A DNA stretch of 64,000 nucleotides from Paludibacteraceae bacterium (GTDB lineage Bacteria > Bacteroidota > Bacteroidia > Bacteroidales > Paludibacteraceae): the NCBI GenBank assembly GCA_024401555.1, contig JAKSKV010000011.1, positions 20,277 to 84,276 on the forward strand, given 5' to 3'. The first letter of the stretch is position 1; each line of letters begins with the position of its first letter. A program made the translations under genes and the position numbers. This document shows positions 53,915 to 63,602 of the stretch, in pieces. Under the pieces are notes generated by a model. It saw nothing but the letters and a program-made list of their open reading frames with translations, searched no databases and was not told the DNA's origin.

Positions 53915-55228
53915 TTAAAACAATTTATTATTCAATTGGTTCAACGCTATATTTTTATTCTTATCGTCCACCAAAAGGGTGATGTTATGCAAGCTGCCTC
54001 CGTAAGAGATCATTTGCACAGGCAACTCCTTCACCGCCTCCAAGACAGTATTGGAAGCGCCCTCGCCACCTCGCATATCACCCACCACACAGATGATGGT
54101 CATATTCTTATTTACGGTCACCGTTCCGAAGGTCTTCAAATCATCCACGATCTCCTCCAAATATTTGTCGTTGTCAATCGTGATGGAGACACCGATTTCG
54201 GATGTGGTGATCATATCGATCGCAGTCTTGTGTCCCTCGAACACCTCGAAGACACGACGCAAGAAACCATGCGCCAAAAGCATCTTCACGGATTTGATCT
54301 TAATCATGGTGATGCCATCCTTCGCGGCGATCGCCTTGACAGCGCCGTTCGGCATCTCGGAAGAGACATAAGTACCCTCCTTCTCCGGTTGTGTGGCATT
54401 CATCAAACGGATAGGCATATTGGCCAATTTTGCCGGCAAAATGCACATCGGATGAATCACCTTATCCAAGAAATAGGAGAGTTCGGCGGTCTCGTCGAAA
54501 TTCAAGGATTTAATGCTGCGAGCATCCTTTACGACGGAAGGATCGATATTATAGATACCATCGGTGTCACTCCAAATCTGCACCTCTTCCGCACGGGCTG
54601 CCACACCAATCAATGTCGCGGAGTAGTCACTACCTCCGTTGCCCAAATTATCGATCTCGTTGTAGGCGTTGCGGCAAATGAAGCCCTCCGTCACGAAGAC
54701 ATCGGCAGCCTTACCCGCCTCCATCAACTCGGAGAGAGTTCCCTTGATGAAATTGACATCCGGTTCGTCATTTTTGTCGGTCTTCATAAAATCCAAAGCG
54801 TTCAAATGCTTCGCCTTCACGCCGATACACGACAAATAGGCTACGAAGAGTTCCGAAATCAACAACTCACCCTGTGCGACGATAATCTTCTCCTCGTACT
54901 TGGTAAATAGTTCCTTCGCTGTCTCTCGGACCACCGAGAAGGAGTTGTCCACTACCTTCTTCATCTCCACCTTCTTCGCATTGTCGGAGAAGAGGTCGTC
55001 CACCAACTTCACATACTGAAGTTCCAAATTATTCATCAACTCCTTCGCACCATCCACATTCTTCTTGTAGAGGTAATCAGCCACCTCCGCAAGCGATTGA
55101 CGGGAACCGTTGATAGAAGATAGGACTACAATGTCACCCTTCCCCTTCAAAGCGGCAACTTGCTTTGCCACCTCTTGGATCTTTGCGGCGGAAGTCAAAG
55201 TGGAACTTCCATATTTCAATACTTTCAT
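53915..55228 (-). CDS. lysC: Aspartate kinase
   Basis: 437 residues, monofunctional. The N-terminal motif is MKVLKYGSSTLTSAAKIQEV, where most family members have K-F-G-G-T-S. EGFICRNAYNEIDNLGNGGS, DYSATLIGVAARAEEVQIWS and DTDGIYNIDPSVV (WTDGDGIYTADP-like) follow, then two ACT domains (ITMIKIKSVKML..., TVNKNMTIICVVGDM). Phosphorylates aspartate to start the Lys/Thr/Met branch; ACT domains imply feedback control. Contiguous with lysA and 21 nt after purT. Confidence 0.95.
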   Translation of the reverse strand: MKVLKYGSSTLTSAAKIQEVAKQVAALKGKGDIVVLSSINGSRQSLAEVADYLYKKNVDGAKELMNNLELQYVKLVDDLFSDNAKKVEMKKVVDNSFSVVRETAKELFTKYEEKIIVAQGELLISELFVAYLSCIGVKAKHLNALDFMKTDKNDEPDVNFIKGTLSELMEAGKAADVFVTEGFICRNAYNEIDNLGNGGSDYSATLIGVAARAEEVQIWSDTDGIYNIDPSVVKDARSIKSLNFDETAELSYFLDKVIHPMCILPAKLANMPIRLMNATQPEKEGTYVSSEMPNGAVKAIAAKDGITMIKIKSVKMLLAHGFLRRVFEVFEGHKTAIDMITTSEIGVSITIDNDKYLEEIVDDLKTFGTVTVNKNMTIICVVGDMRGGEGASNTVLEAVKELPVQMISYGGSLHNITLLVDDKNKNIALNQLNNKLF

Positions 55229-55249
55229 ATCCTATGATTTCAAATTTTA

Positions 55250-56431
55250 CTAAATCTCAATCTTTAATTTTCCGTACATTTGGTTCACCTTTTCCCTCGC
55301 CTCCTCCACGGATGCGCCTCTGGCCAACAAAACTGCCATACGGCGATGGTCATGGACATCTGGTTTTCCGAAAATACGGATAGAGGTATCCGGCAAAGCG
55401 AGCGCCTCATCCAATCCCTCAAAAGTAACGTTCTCGCTATCACCTCTTACGACAACCGCCTTGGATGCGGATGGACCATGGAACGCAATATTAGGGATAG
55501 GCAAACCAAGAATAGCTCTTACGTGCAGTGCAAACTCCGAAAGGTCTTGGGAAATCATGGTCACCATTCCTGTGTCATGCGGACGAGGAGAGACCTCGCT
55601 GAAGATAACCTCATCTCCCTTCACGAACAACTCCACGCCAAATATTCCACGTCCGCCCAATGCGTCCGTAATCTTCTTTGCGAACTCCTGTGCCTTCTCC
55701 AAGGCTCCATTATTCATAGGTTGCGGCTGCCAAGACTCCTGGTAGTCGCCATCTTTTTGCCAGTGGCCGATAGGAGGCAAGAAACTGGTTCCATCCTTAT
55801 GGCGGACGGTCAACAAGGTGATTTCGTAATCGAAATCAACAAATCCCTCCACAATCACCTTACCTGCACCTGCTCTACCACCCTCTTGGGCGATGGTCCA
55901 AGCTTTCTCAATATCCGCTTCACTCTTGATAACGCTCTGTCCGTGACCGGAAGAACTCATAATCGGTTTCACCACGCAAGGGATGCCAATCTGCTTCACA
56001 GCCTCCAGATATCCCTCTTTGGTCGCGGCGAAACGGTATGGGGAAGTTTTAAGTCCCAACTCCTCTGCCGCCAAACGACGGATACCCTCACGGTTCATCG
56101 TAAGGAAAGTGGCACGGGCTGTAGGTATGACATTGTAGCCCTCCTTCTCCAACTCCACCAAGGTAGATGTGGCGATCGCCTCCACCTCCGGGATGATGTA
56201 ATCGGGTTTCTCTTCGGCAATGATTTCAGCCAATCGAGCGCCGTCCAACATAGACAACACATACGATTTGTGAGCGACCTGCATCGCAGGGGCATTCTCG
56301 TACTTATCAAGAGCAATCACTTGAATTCCAAGACGTTGCAACTCGATAGCCACCTCTTTACCCAACTCGCCAGATCCACACAAAAGGGCTTTCTTTCCAC
56401 CCTTTTTATACACTGTTCCGAATTTCGTCAT
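55250..56431 (-). CDS. purT: Formate-dependent phosphoribosylglycinamide formyltransferase
   Basis: 393 residues, ATP-grasp enzyme using formate and ATP to make FGAR in purine synthesis. [57 protein letters not shown] and [20 protein letters not shown] are diagnostic. First gene of an apparent purT-lysC-lysA run. Confidence 0.97.
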   Translation of the reverse strand: MTKFGTVYKKGGKKALLCGSGELGKEVAIELQRLGIQVIALDKYENAPAMQVAHKSYVLSMLDGARLAEIIAEEKPDYIIPEVEAIATSTLVELEKEGYNVIPTARATFLTMNREGIRRLAAEELGLKTSPYRFAATKEGYLEAVKQIGIPCVVKPIMSSSGHGQSVIKSEADIEKAWTIAQEGGRAGAGKVIVEGFVDFDYEITLLTVRHKDGTSFLPPIGHWQKDGDYQESWQPQPMNNGALEKAQEFAKKITDALGGRGIFGVELFVKGDEVIFSEVSPRPHDTGMVTMISQDLSEFALHVRAILGLPIPNIAFHGPSASKAVVVRGDSENVTFEGLDEALALPDTSIRIFGKPDVHDHRRMAVLLARGASVEEAREKVNQMYGKLKIEI

Positions 56432-56532
56432 ACTATCCGATTTTAAAAATTATTTTAAGGTCCAAAGGTAATCATTTGGACGGAAATCGCACAATCAAAA
56501 TGGATAAAAATACCATCAGTCCATAAAGAAAA

Positions 56533-56562
56533 GGGGGAACGAGACACTTGCCCCATTCCCCC
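56533..56562 (-). terminator. Terminator of the GH9 gene
   Basis: GGGGGAA (56533-56539) / TTCCCCC (56556-56562), followed on the minus strand by a T-rich stretch. Confidence 0.75.
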
Positions 56563-56585
56563 AAAAGAAATCCTTTCAAAAAAGA

Positions 56586-58361
56586 TTATTTCTTCATCAC
56601 TTTGTAGCCAACCGCTACGCCCTTAGACGCCACCTGCAACACATAGTTTCCCGCAGGGACATCGGACATCTCGACGATTTCACGGACAGCATCCACCTTC
56701 ACCTTTTTCACCTCCACGCCACTCAATGTGACAAGGGTTGCCGTCACGTCATCTCCTGCATAAATATTCTGATCGATGACCATATAGTCGTCAAAAATGG
56801 TAGGATATACAGAAAAATGGTTCTCCGACAACGCATTCTCCACCTCGGTACCGAAACTGGAAGGGTCCTTCTCTGCCGCAATACGCGCTATGGCCATAAT
56901 GAACGGCGCATTGTAGTCGCAACCGCCCTCTGTCTCCGTATAAGAGGCACCGCCCTCGATGACGTTTTCAAACCTACCAGTTCCAGAAGGTCCACCAATC
57001 AGGCCTCCACTCGCGAACATGAAATCAGCCCTGTTCTTTACATCCGATGGTGGGTTATCGTTTCTTCCCATCGCATTTCTATGGTGGATGCGATAGGTCA
57101 TATCTCCCTTGAATCCATGGAGGAAAGTATGATTGAACTCGTTCTTACCAAGCATATAATCCACCACACGGGTGACGAAGTTTTTCGCCTCTTTGGCATT
57201 CACCACTTCACCCACGACCCCGTCGTCCATCAGCTTCAACAACAAAGAGGTAGCTGCCGCGGCACCACACGCCAACTTGTTCGTACCCCACAATTGCCCG
57301 TTCACATAAGGGAATCCGTTAGAATCGGCCTTGCCATTGGAGATGTGGAAAGCAACATTCTTTGCCATGTGATCCACGAAATTACCACCCTGTCCATTAT
57401 TGGCTTTCGGATCATCCTTCACCACATAGTAATAGGCGAAATCCGCCATCGTATCCCACGCCAAAGGATATTTAGACTCCCATTTACCAGACAAGTAACT
57501 TTTCGCATCTTGCTTGTAGCTCTGCTCTCCCGTCAGACGATAGAGCAACATGGAGGCCAAAGCCAATTCGTCTGTCCACTCCGCATTAGGGCTTCCATAA
57601 AAACTAGGGATAGCAGCGTGTTGCGATTTATTCTTTTTGGCGAAATTATAAGCCTTCAAGGCATACTCCTTACAAGTAGCTCGATAGACCTCATCTGGAT
57701 ACTTCAAAGCCATCAAAGCCAATGCGGAGGCGTAGTTGGCAGCCTGCGGGCCACCCTTGTCAGAGGCGGTATAGAATGGACGGGGATCACCTCCGTTATC
57801 CACGCCCATCATGGATTGATGGGAAGAGGTGCACCAAACTCGGTGATCTAAATCGCCATTGCCCACATAATAGACAAAAGTATTATCATTGATGAAACTC
57901 TTCATGAAGAAATCGGTAGCCACTTTCGCCTCGTCCAAGACATCCGCAATGCCATTCGGTGCGCCATACGCTCCATCGTAATTATCTTGGAACGCCTGTG
58001 GCCACAAATCATAAGCCACCAAGAGAGAGACTGCGGCGTAACCCATGGTCGTTCCCACCTTGATATGGTCACCACAATCGTGCCAACCACCTGTCAAATC
58101 GTAGTTGCCGTTTCCGCCACCATTCATGGCACCTTTGCCATCTTTTGTATGACAATATTTAGGAGAAACATTCGGATTGTTCTCCAGCATCCAGTTGTGA
58201 GTGTCTCCGCAACGTTGTCCACCAAAGAATTTCAATCCCATGTTGATCGCTGTACGATAATCCGCAGCGGTGTAGGCCTCCGAATAAGAGGAGAAATCGT
58301 ACGCCGAAGCAGAACTTGCGACACCCAAGAGAGTGGCGCCTACTATCCATTTCTTCATCAT
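56586..58361 (-). CDS. Glycoside hydrolase family 9 endoglucanase with T9SS tail
   Basis: 591 residues. Signal peptide MMKKWIVGATLLGVASSASA. GH9 catalytic domain: AAINMGLKFFGGQRCGDTHN-like start (INMGLKFFGGQRCGDTHN), GNYDLTGGWHDCGDHIKVGT with the catalytic-base Asp pair, FLHGFKGDMTYRIHHRNAMG (active-site His) and a late TETEGGCDYNAPFI with the acid Glu. The last ~75 residues (LSENHFSVYPTIFDDYMVID ... GNYVLQVASKGVAVGYKVMK) form a type-A sorting domain. Predicted surface or secreted cellulase cutting beta-1,4-glucan, exported by T9SS and processed by PorU. No SusC/D or other glycanase is adjacent. Confidence 0.95.
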   Translation of the reverse strand: MMKKWIVGATLLGVASSASAYDFSSYSEAYTAADYRTAINMGLKFFGGQRCGDTHNWMLENNPNVSPKYCHTKDGKGAMNGGGNGNYDLTGGWHDCGDHIKVGTTMGYAAVSLLVAYDLWPQAFQDNYDGAYGAPNGIADVLDEAKVATDFFMKSFINDNTFVYYVGNGDLDHRVWCTSSHQSMMGVDNGGDPRPFYTASDKGGPQAANYASALALMALKYPDEVYRATCKEYALKAYNFAKKNKSQHAAIPSFYGSPNAEWTDELALASMLLYRLTGEQSYKQDAKSYLSGKWESKYPLAWDTMADFAYYYVVKDDPKANNGQGGNFVDHMAKNVAFHISNGKADSNGFPYVNGQLWGTNKLACGAAAATSLLLKLMDDGVVGEVVNAKEAKNFVTRVVDYMLGKNEFNHTFLHGFKGDMTYRIHHRNAMGRNDNPPSDVKNRADFMFASGGLIGGPSGTGRFENVIEGGASYTETEGGCDYNAPFIMAIARIAAEKDPSSFGTEVENALSENHFSVYPTIFDDYMVIDQNIYAGDDVTATLVTLSGVEVKKVKVDAVREIVEMSDVPAGNYVLQVASKGVAVGYKVMKK

Positions 58362-58445
58362 GATCTATTCAATTAACATTCTTAAAACTCCCCAAGCCTA
58401 TTTGGAAAGTAACAATGGTTCACGGGGCAAAGGTAAGAATTATTC

Positions 58446-59711
58446 TTATTTCTCACTCATCTTATCCATGAAGAACTGCCTCACCTCACTCCACTTGTAA
58501 TAAGGGGCCACATCACTCTTCAACGGAAGATCCACCTCCCTTTCGTTCAACATAATCTTCACGAGAATGTCAGGGTTCTTCTTTGATTTATAGAAAATCA
58601 TTTGGACATTGGAGGCCATCGGAATGATTTTATATTCGTTCCAATATTTCATGACATCATCCAAATTGGTCAGTTGGTCACGGCAGCCCTGCAACTCCAT
58701 CAAGGCGGTCAACGGAAGGATCGCGATGTCGTGGCCAAAACGCAAGTTCGCCTGTACATCTCCACTCGCCAAGGCAGCATCCGCATCATTGATCATGACA
58801 CTCAACAAATCATTCGCAAAGAAGCGGCTTCTGTTTTGCGTCAACGGGCAAGGGCCGTAAGCGCCATACCACCACGCATTCTGCACTACCCAGTTGTTGT
58901 AAAGTTCCTCCTTGGTCCAGATATCCTTGAAATTGATGTCGGAATCGTCGCAGACCAAGCTATTGTTTACCTCATAGAACTTACGCATAAAGCCAATCGT
59001 ATCGACATGCTTCGCCACATAATCCATATCGGAGAAGAGCTGTTTCACCATACGGGTAGGATGAATGAGTCGATAGTGCAAATCGCCAAATCTATTCGAC
59101 CACGCCGTATCGGCCAAACGGCGGTTCTTATCCTCCATCGGATCGTTGGAGATATAATACATCAGACGCTTGCTGGACTCTCCGCGGATATCCAATGTGG
59201 GTTGCATCGCCTTCAATTGCTGGCAAAAAGCATCCATACTCATGATGCAACGGCCAGAGGTGGAGGCTTTGATCTCTATCACCGCATTTTTCTTAAACAC
59301 CTTCGGGAAGGAGTGGAACATACGATCGGCGATGGCTCGGTGTTGCGCCACGCCCTTTGTGGTCAAATCACCGGCACGATCGTAATAACGGTTATACATC
59401 TTCTGGAAACGATCCTTCACGGTCAAACCCGTGGCGGTCAACGCATGGGCGGAATCGGCCTTTGCGAAGATTTCATAAAGATTCTTATAGTCGGCCGCCG
59501 TGTGGTGGTAGCGGGAACCATGTCTGCCATAGTGGCTGATATAGAAGGCTTCGTAACCCTTGGGCGCCTTGGTTTGTTGAGGGAACGACGTTGGATAGGA
59601 GGTATAGTTACCTGCCGTATACTCAATGTGTTCCATCATATACTCTTTGGTGGTCTGCGCAGAGAGCGCGCAACAAAAAGAAAGGCCCAACATGGCCAAT
59701 TTCGTCTTCAT
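58446..59711 (-). CDS. Secreted histidine-type phosphatase (MINPP-like)
   Basis: About 421 residues from MKTKLAMLGLSFCCALSAQ; Met at 59723 is an alternative. The catalytic motif is FYISHYGRHGSRYHH (RHG), with a second active-site pair expected near LRFGHDIAILPLTALMELQG (HD). Members hydrolyse inositol phosphates or other phosphomonoesters in the periplasm. Lies 85 nt upstream of the GH9 gene, same strand. Confidence 0.9.
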   Translation of the reverse strand: MKTKLAMLGLSFCCALSAQTTKEYMMEHIEYTAGNYTSYPTSFPQQTKAPKGYEAFYISHYGRHGSRYHHTAADYKNLYEIFAKADSAHALTATGLTVKDRFQKMYNRYYDRAGDLTTKGVAQHRAIADRMFHSFPKVFKKNAVIEIKASTSGRCIMSMDAFCQQLKAMQPTLDIRGESSKRLMYYISNDPMEDKNRRLADTAWSNRFGDLHYRLIHPTRMVKQLFSDMDYVAKHVDTIGFMRKFYEVNNSLVCDDSDINFKDIWTKEELYNNWVVQNAWWYGAYGPCPLTQNRSRFFANDLLSVMINDADAALASGDVQANLRFGHDIAILPLTALMELQGCRDQLTNLDDVMKYWNEYKIIPMASNVQMIFYKSKKNPDILVKIMLNEREVDLPLKSDVAPYYKWSEVRQFFMDKMSEK

Positions 59712-59853
59712 AGGAAATATCATATTATATTCTTTAAAATTTCACACAACACTGGAGGATGGACCTCGGTTCACAAAGATAAGGAAAAGAAACCGCACCA
59801 AGCATATTGGCGCTCATATTCTTACTTAAATTCCAATAACAATTTACAATCTA

Positions 59854-60210
59854 TTAGGGTCCCAAGACAACACCCAATTCATTAAGCGTTTCTGGAATTT
59901 GTCTCTTTACCTTCTTCCCCTTTTTCGTTCGTATGAACATTATTACCTTACAATCACAATTGGTATCTGCAGATCTTACAATTTCCATTTCCTTAATCAT
60001 CTTGGGGTTAATGGATGTCAAACCACCATCGTTTTTACGCACTTCAGATTGCTCGGTAAGGACAACACCATCAACCACAACATAATCGATCTTAGTATTG
60101 CCATTTATATACAGACATGGGCAAGATGACGTTGAATCACTTTCCTTTGAATCGCAGTATGCAGAAAGAGAAATAAGGAGGGATGAGATGCAAAGAACTA
60201 TTTTTTTCAT
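59854..60210 (-). CDS. Small secreted protein resembling an isolated TonB-receptor plug segment
   Basis: 118 residues, signal peptide MKKIVLCISSLLISLSAYC. The mature part DYVVVDGVVLTEQSE, LTSINPKMIKEMEIVRSADT and CKVIMFIRTKKGKK follows the pattern of the receptor plug domain (VVDGV ... LNP.DIESIEVLKDA ... GVIIITTKKGK). No barrel or carboxypeptidase-like domain is present. Two adjacent Cys pairs (SCPC, CDC) are unusual for a plug. Its start overlaps the stop of a lipoprotein gene by 4 nt. Function not known. Confidence 0.7.
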   Translation of the reverse strand: MKKIVLCISSLLISLSAYCDSKESDSTSSCPCLYINGNTKIDYVVVDGVVLTEQSEVRKNDGGLTSINPKMIKEMEIVRSADTNCDCKVIMFIRTKKGKKVKRQIPETLNELGVVLGP

Positions 60211-60686
60211 CGGTGTCTCACAGAATTTTCATACTGCTTCCATAATTCAGACGCAAACTCTTTCGAACGCTCTTCCGCTTGATTGGTAAACTGATACTTC
60301 AAGTAATACTCCACCTTACCATCTTTTGATTTAGAAACGAATCCGTTTCCGACAATAGCATATTCGTCAAACGATTTCTGAATGATCTCGCCATCCACTT
60401 CCCAAAACACGAGATTTTCCATAGGCGAACCTAAGATCATATAATGTTCAGGGAAATCATAGAAATTCGTTGATGAATCACTCGTGTCCGTACAGGCATA
60501 AAGGAACTCCGCTGCCGACATCGGAAGAACGACCACATCCAAGGGATGGAAAGAAGAATCCCTTCCCGATTCACTACCATTTTGTCCAGAATCATCTAAA
60601 CCCTCCTCTTTTTCGCAAGAAGTTAGCGTTACGGCGCCCAACATAGAGAAGAACAAAGCCGCAATCATTAAAAAATGTTTTTTCAT
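60207..60686 (-). CDS. Hypothetical lipoprotein
   Basis: 159 residues. Signal MKKHFLMIAALFFSMLGAVT with lipobox LTSC, then an acidic linker (EKEEGLDDSGQNGSESG). The body (VVLPMSAAEFLYACTDTSDS, MILGSPMENLVFWEVDGEII) is not recognised. Translationally coupled to the plug-like gene. The 60687-60938 gap upstream holds only AT-rich sequence and a weak stem. Confidence 0.75.
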   Translation of the reverse strand: MKKHFLMIAALFFSMLGAVTLTSCEKEEGLDDSGQNGSESGRDSSFHPLDVVVLPMSAAEFLYACTDTSDSSTNFYDFPEHYMILGSPMENLVFWEVDGEIIQKSFDEYAIVGNGFVSKSKDGKVEYYLKYQFTNQAEERSKEFASELWKQYENSVRHR

Positions 60687-60938
60687 GATTTAATAAAATA
60701 AATGCTTAATACGTGTATTAGAATTGCTATATACAATAAATCAAAACTCCCAATCGTTACCTTTCCCACTTCTAAAAAGATCCCCGACAATCAATTATCA
60801 CAGCAACACCACAAAGATAAAAAAAGAACAACACAAAACGCAATATTTATACACAAAAGCACCGACTCCAACAAGGAATCGACGCTTTTTTATTTAAATA
60901 TCAATGTAACTTCCTCTTATTGACACACCAATAAACCA

Positions 60939-61346
60939 TCACACCAATGTCAACACAAACTCCATCAGAGTGGCTATCTGCACTTTAGGGAAATCTATTG
61001 ATTTCAGGACTTCAAAATGAGCATCATTCGTCACTATCAATTCTGCATTTGACGCAATAGCACAATCCACGAATTTATTATCATCGGGATCTGCTTCTAT
61101 CACATTAAAATGATAAAAAGATGTCTGAAACTTCGTTGTGCTTAAATGAGCAATAGCTTCCACAACATTTTGTGCTATTTCTCTTGAAGTCTTTTGTGCT
61201 AGAATCTCTTCATATTCATCTAGTATTTCAGTACTAACGCACAAAGCAATCTCTCCAGAAAGAATCTTTGACCACACACTATGGTATGGACTTTTAGACG
61301 GCAAGGATTGAAGCAAACAATTAGTATCAAGTACAATTTTTTTCAT
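60939..61346 (-). CDS. PIN-domain toxin
   Basis: 135 residues. KKIVLDTNCLLQSLPSKSP gives the first acidic residue, ALCVSTEILDEYEEIL the second, and DPDDNKFVDCAIASNAELIV TNDAHF the C-terminal acids (read in two parts: DPDDNKFVDCAIASNAE and TNDAHF). Likely RNase of a type II toxin-antitoxin pair. It begins one nt after the upstream small gene. Confidence 0.9.
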   Translation of the reverse strand: MKKIVLDTNCLLQSLPSKSPYHSVWSKILSGEIALCVSTEILDEYEEILAQKTSREIAQNVVEAIAHLSTTKFQTSFYHFNVIEADPDDNKFVDCAIASNAELIVTNDAHFEVLKSIDFPKVQIATLMEFVLTLV

Positions 61347-61347
61347 T

Positions 61348-61563
61348 CTATTTTCGATAAGGTGTCCTCATATGTTCTTTTCCCCATTCTTCGATAATAT
61401 TTTCACTCACTACGCCAGATTCCCACAAGTCATCAATGGATTTTTGTGCTTTCTGGGCAAAAAAATGCGCAATCAAATTCTTGAATTCATCAAGATCCGA
61501 CTGTGTTTTAATGCAATTTACCGCATCCAATATTTCCAATTGTGCCAATTCCGAATAGGACAT
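61348..61563 (-). CDS. Probable antitoxin partner of the PIN toxin
   Basis: 71 residues from MSYSELAQLEILDAVNCIKT; the frame is open to 61620 but the extra segment is basic and unlike the family. Mostly helical, with ALEHFFAQKAQKSIDDLWES-like sequence (IAHFFAQKAQKSIDDLWESG). No clear DNA-binding fold is seen. Position immediately ahead of the toxin is the main evidence. Confidence 0.75.
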   Translation of the reverse strand: MSYSELAQLEILDAVNCIKTQSDLDEFKNLIAHFFAQKAQKSIDDLWESGVVSENIIEEWGKEHMRTPYRK

Positions 61564-61637
61564 ATTATCATTTTTTTTGTAAAAATAGCTCTTTCTCATA
61601 CAAAATCCAAATGATTTCATAAGGTAGATTCAAAAAA

Positions 61638-62456
61638 TCACCACTCATACCCAAAACCATACTTCTCATGCAATCGCTTCAATGTGCCATTTTCCTGGCA
61701 TGAACGGATGATATCGTTCACGTAGAGAAGCAACTCTTCGTCTCCTTTCCGCATCAATACGCCCATCAAGCTATGCGTGAAAGGTTGGTCGATCAATGGG
61801 GAGGCCAGCCGTTCGTCGATTTGCGCATAATAGGTCGCCTCGACAATCTCGGTGATCATGATATCCGCCACGCCTTCGGCTATCAGTGCAGGGATCTCCT
61901 CGTTCTTAGGGTGCACGACAATCTGCGCCTTGGAGAGATGCTCGTGGGCAAATTTCTCATTCAGTCCGCCAGGATTGACCATAACCTTTACATCGGGTTG
62001 GTCGATATCCTCCAAGGATCGGAAACGGTCGGACTGCTCCTTACGGCAGAGGATCGTCTTGCCATTGCGAAGGTATCCATCACTCATCAGCATGATCTCC
62101 TTACGGGCGTCGGTAATCGTAATGCCACACATGGCTATGTCGAAGAGCTCCTCGTTCAGCATATCACTCGTGAGCGTAGGCCAAGAAGTAGGGACGAACG
62201 TCACTTCCACACCTAACTCCTTACCGATAATCTCCGCGAAATCGGCATCGAAGCCCCAATAGGTATTGGTTTTCGGATCGAGGTACGACAAAGGACGGTA
62301 GTCGCCCGTTGCGCCGACACGCAATGTGCCTCGCTGACGTATTTCTTCAATTTTCCCGGAAGTGTTTTTCGCATCGGAAGCGTCGCAGCCAACAAATCCC
62401 AACAAACTCAGCAGCAGTGATGCTAGTAGAATTACGGATGAGAATACTCTTTTCAT
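61638..62456 (-). CDS. Periplasmic solute-binding-type protein, cyclohexadienyl dehydratase-like
   Basis: 272 residues. Lipoprotein signal ending GFVGC. The SBP_bac_3 fold is seen as RGTLRVGATGDYRPLSYLDP, YWGFDADFAEIIGKELGVEV, FVPTSWPTLTSDMLNEELFD and IAMCGITITDARKEIMLMSD. TGDYRPLSY and PTSWPTL match PheC-type cyclohexadienyl (arogenate/prephenate) dehydratases more than amino-acid transporters, and no ABC permease or ATPase gene is adjacent. So an aromatic-acid dehydratase role is favoured but a transport role is not excluded. Confidence 0.75.
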   Translation of the reverse strand: MKRVFSSVILLASLLLSLLGFVGCDASDAKNTSGKIEEIRQRGTLRVGATGDYRPLSYLDPKTNTYWGFDADFAEIIGKELGVEVTFVPTSWPTLTSDMLNEELFDIAMCGITITDARKEIMLMSDGYLRNGKTILCRKEQSDRFRSLEDIDQPDVKVMVNPGGLNEKFAHEHLSKAQIVVHPKNEEIPALIAEGVADIMITEIVEATYYAQIDERLASPLIDQPFTHSLMGVLMRKGDEELLLYVNDIIRSCQENGTLKRLHEKYGFGYEW

Positions 62457-62518
62457 GGTTCAAAAGAAGCGCCACCCCATAATTGGAATGACGCTTCGTT
62501 AATATGGTATGAAAAATA

Positions 62519-63580
62519 TTATTTCTTATTGATGTAATCAACGATCCATGCGCCGACCTCTTTGGTACCATACTTAGCGCCACCGGCTACTTGGATTTCT
62601 GGGGTACGGACATTCTGATCCAAAGAAGCGTCAACCGCCTCACGAACCAACTTGCCTTCCTCCTTCAAACCGAAATACTCGAACAACATGGCAACAGAAA
62701 GGATTTGCGCCAATGGGTTGGCGATGTTCAATCCCTTCGCCTGTGGCCAAGAACCGTGGATAGGCTCGAAAACTGGCGTATGCTCACCTGTAGAGGCAGA
62801 TGGAAGCAATCCCATAGAACCAGTGATGCAAGAACCTTCGTCAGTCAAGATATCACCGAAAGTATTCTCAGTCACCATAACGTCGAAGAACTTAGGCTCT
62901 TGGATCATACGCATAGCGGCATTGTCCACGTACATGAAATCGGTAGTCACATCTGGATATTGAGGAGCCATCTCTTGTGCAACCGCTCTCCACAAACGTG
63001 AGGATGCCAATACGTTAGCCTTATCTACAACGGTCAAGTGCTTGTTGCGTTGTTGCGCATACTTGTAAGCCTCCTTCAAGATACGCTCCACCTCCACACG
63101 GCTGTAAGCGTTGGTATCGTATGCGTAGTCGCTACCCTCTTTCTTCTCACCGAAGTACATACCGCCGGTCAACTCACGGATACATACGAAATCAGCCCCC
63201 TTTACCAACTCATCCTTCAATGGGCTCTTGTGAACCAAGCAGTCAAATGTTTGAACAGGACGGATATTGGCGAACAAGCCCAACTTCTTACGCATCGCCA
63301 ACAAACCTTGCTCTGGGCGAACCTTTGCGGAAGGGTTGTTATCGAACTTAGGATCACCTACTGCTGAGAAGAGAACCGCGTCAGCCTCCATACAAGTTTT
63401 GAAAGTCTCCTCTGGGAATGGATCACCTACCTTATCGATAGCGTCCGCACCGCAGATAGCGTGCTTGTAAGTCACCTTGTGACCAAACTTATTACAAACG
63501 GCTGTCATGACATTGACACCTTGCTCAGAGATCTCTGGTCCGATACCATCACCTGGCAATACAGCAATTTTTAATTCCAT
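62519..63580 (-). CDS. leuB: 3-isopropylmalate dehydrogenase
   Basis: 353 residues. Oxidative decarboxylation in leucine synthesis, NAD dependent. [66 protein letters not shown] and [20 protein letters not shown] are hallmark segments. 22 nt downstream of the leuA-type gene. Confidence 0.98.
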   Translation of the reverse strand: MELKIAVLPGDGIGPEISEQGVNVMTAVCNKFGHKVTYKHAICGADAIDKVGDPFPEETFKTCMEADAVLFSAVGDPKFDNNPSAKVRPEQGLLAMRKKLGLFANIRPVQTFDCLVHKSPLKDELVKGADFVCIRELTGGMYFGEKKEGSDYAYDTNAYSRVEVERILKEAYKYAQQRNKHLTVVDKANVLASSRLWRAVAQEMAPQYPDVTTDFMYVDNAAMRMIQEPKFFDVMVTENTFGDILTDEGSCITGSMGLLPSASTGEHTPVFEPIHGSWPQAKGLNIANPLAQILSVAMLFEYFGLKEEGKLVREAVDASLDQNVRTPEIQVAGGAKYGTKEVGAWIVDYINKK

Positions 63581-63602
63581 TGTCTTTTTTCTTTATAATA
63601 AA

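Noticed and set aside
61638-62456. Amino-acid ABC transporter operon
   Set aside because: Only the binding-protein-like gene is present; no permease or ATPase on either side.
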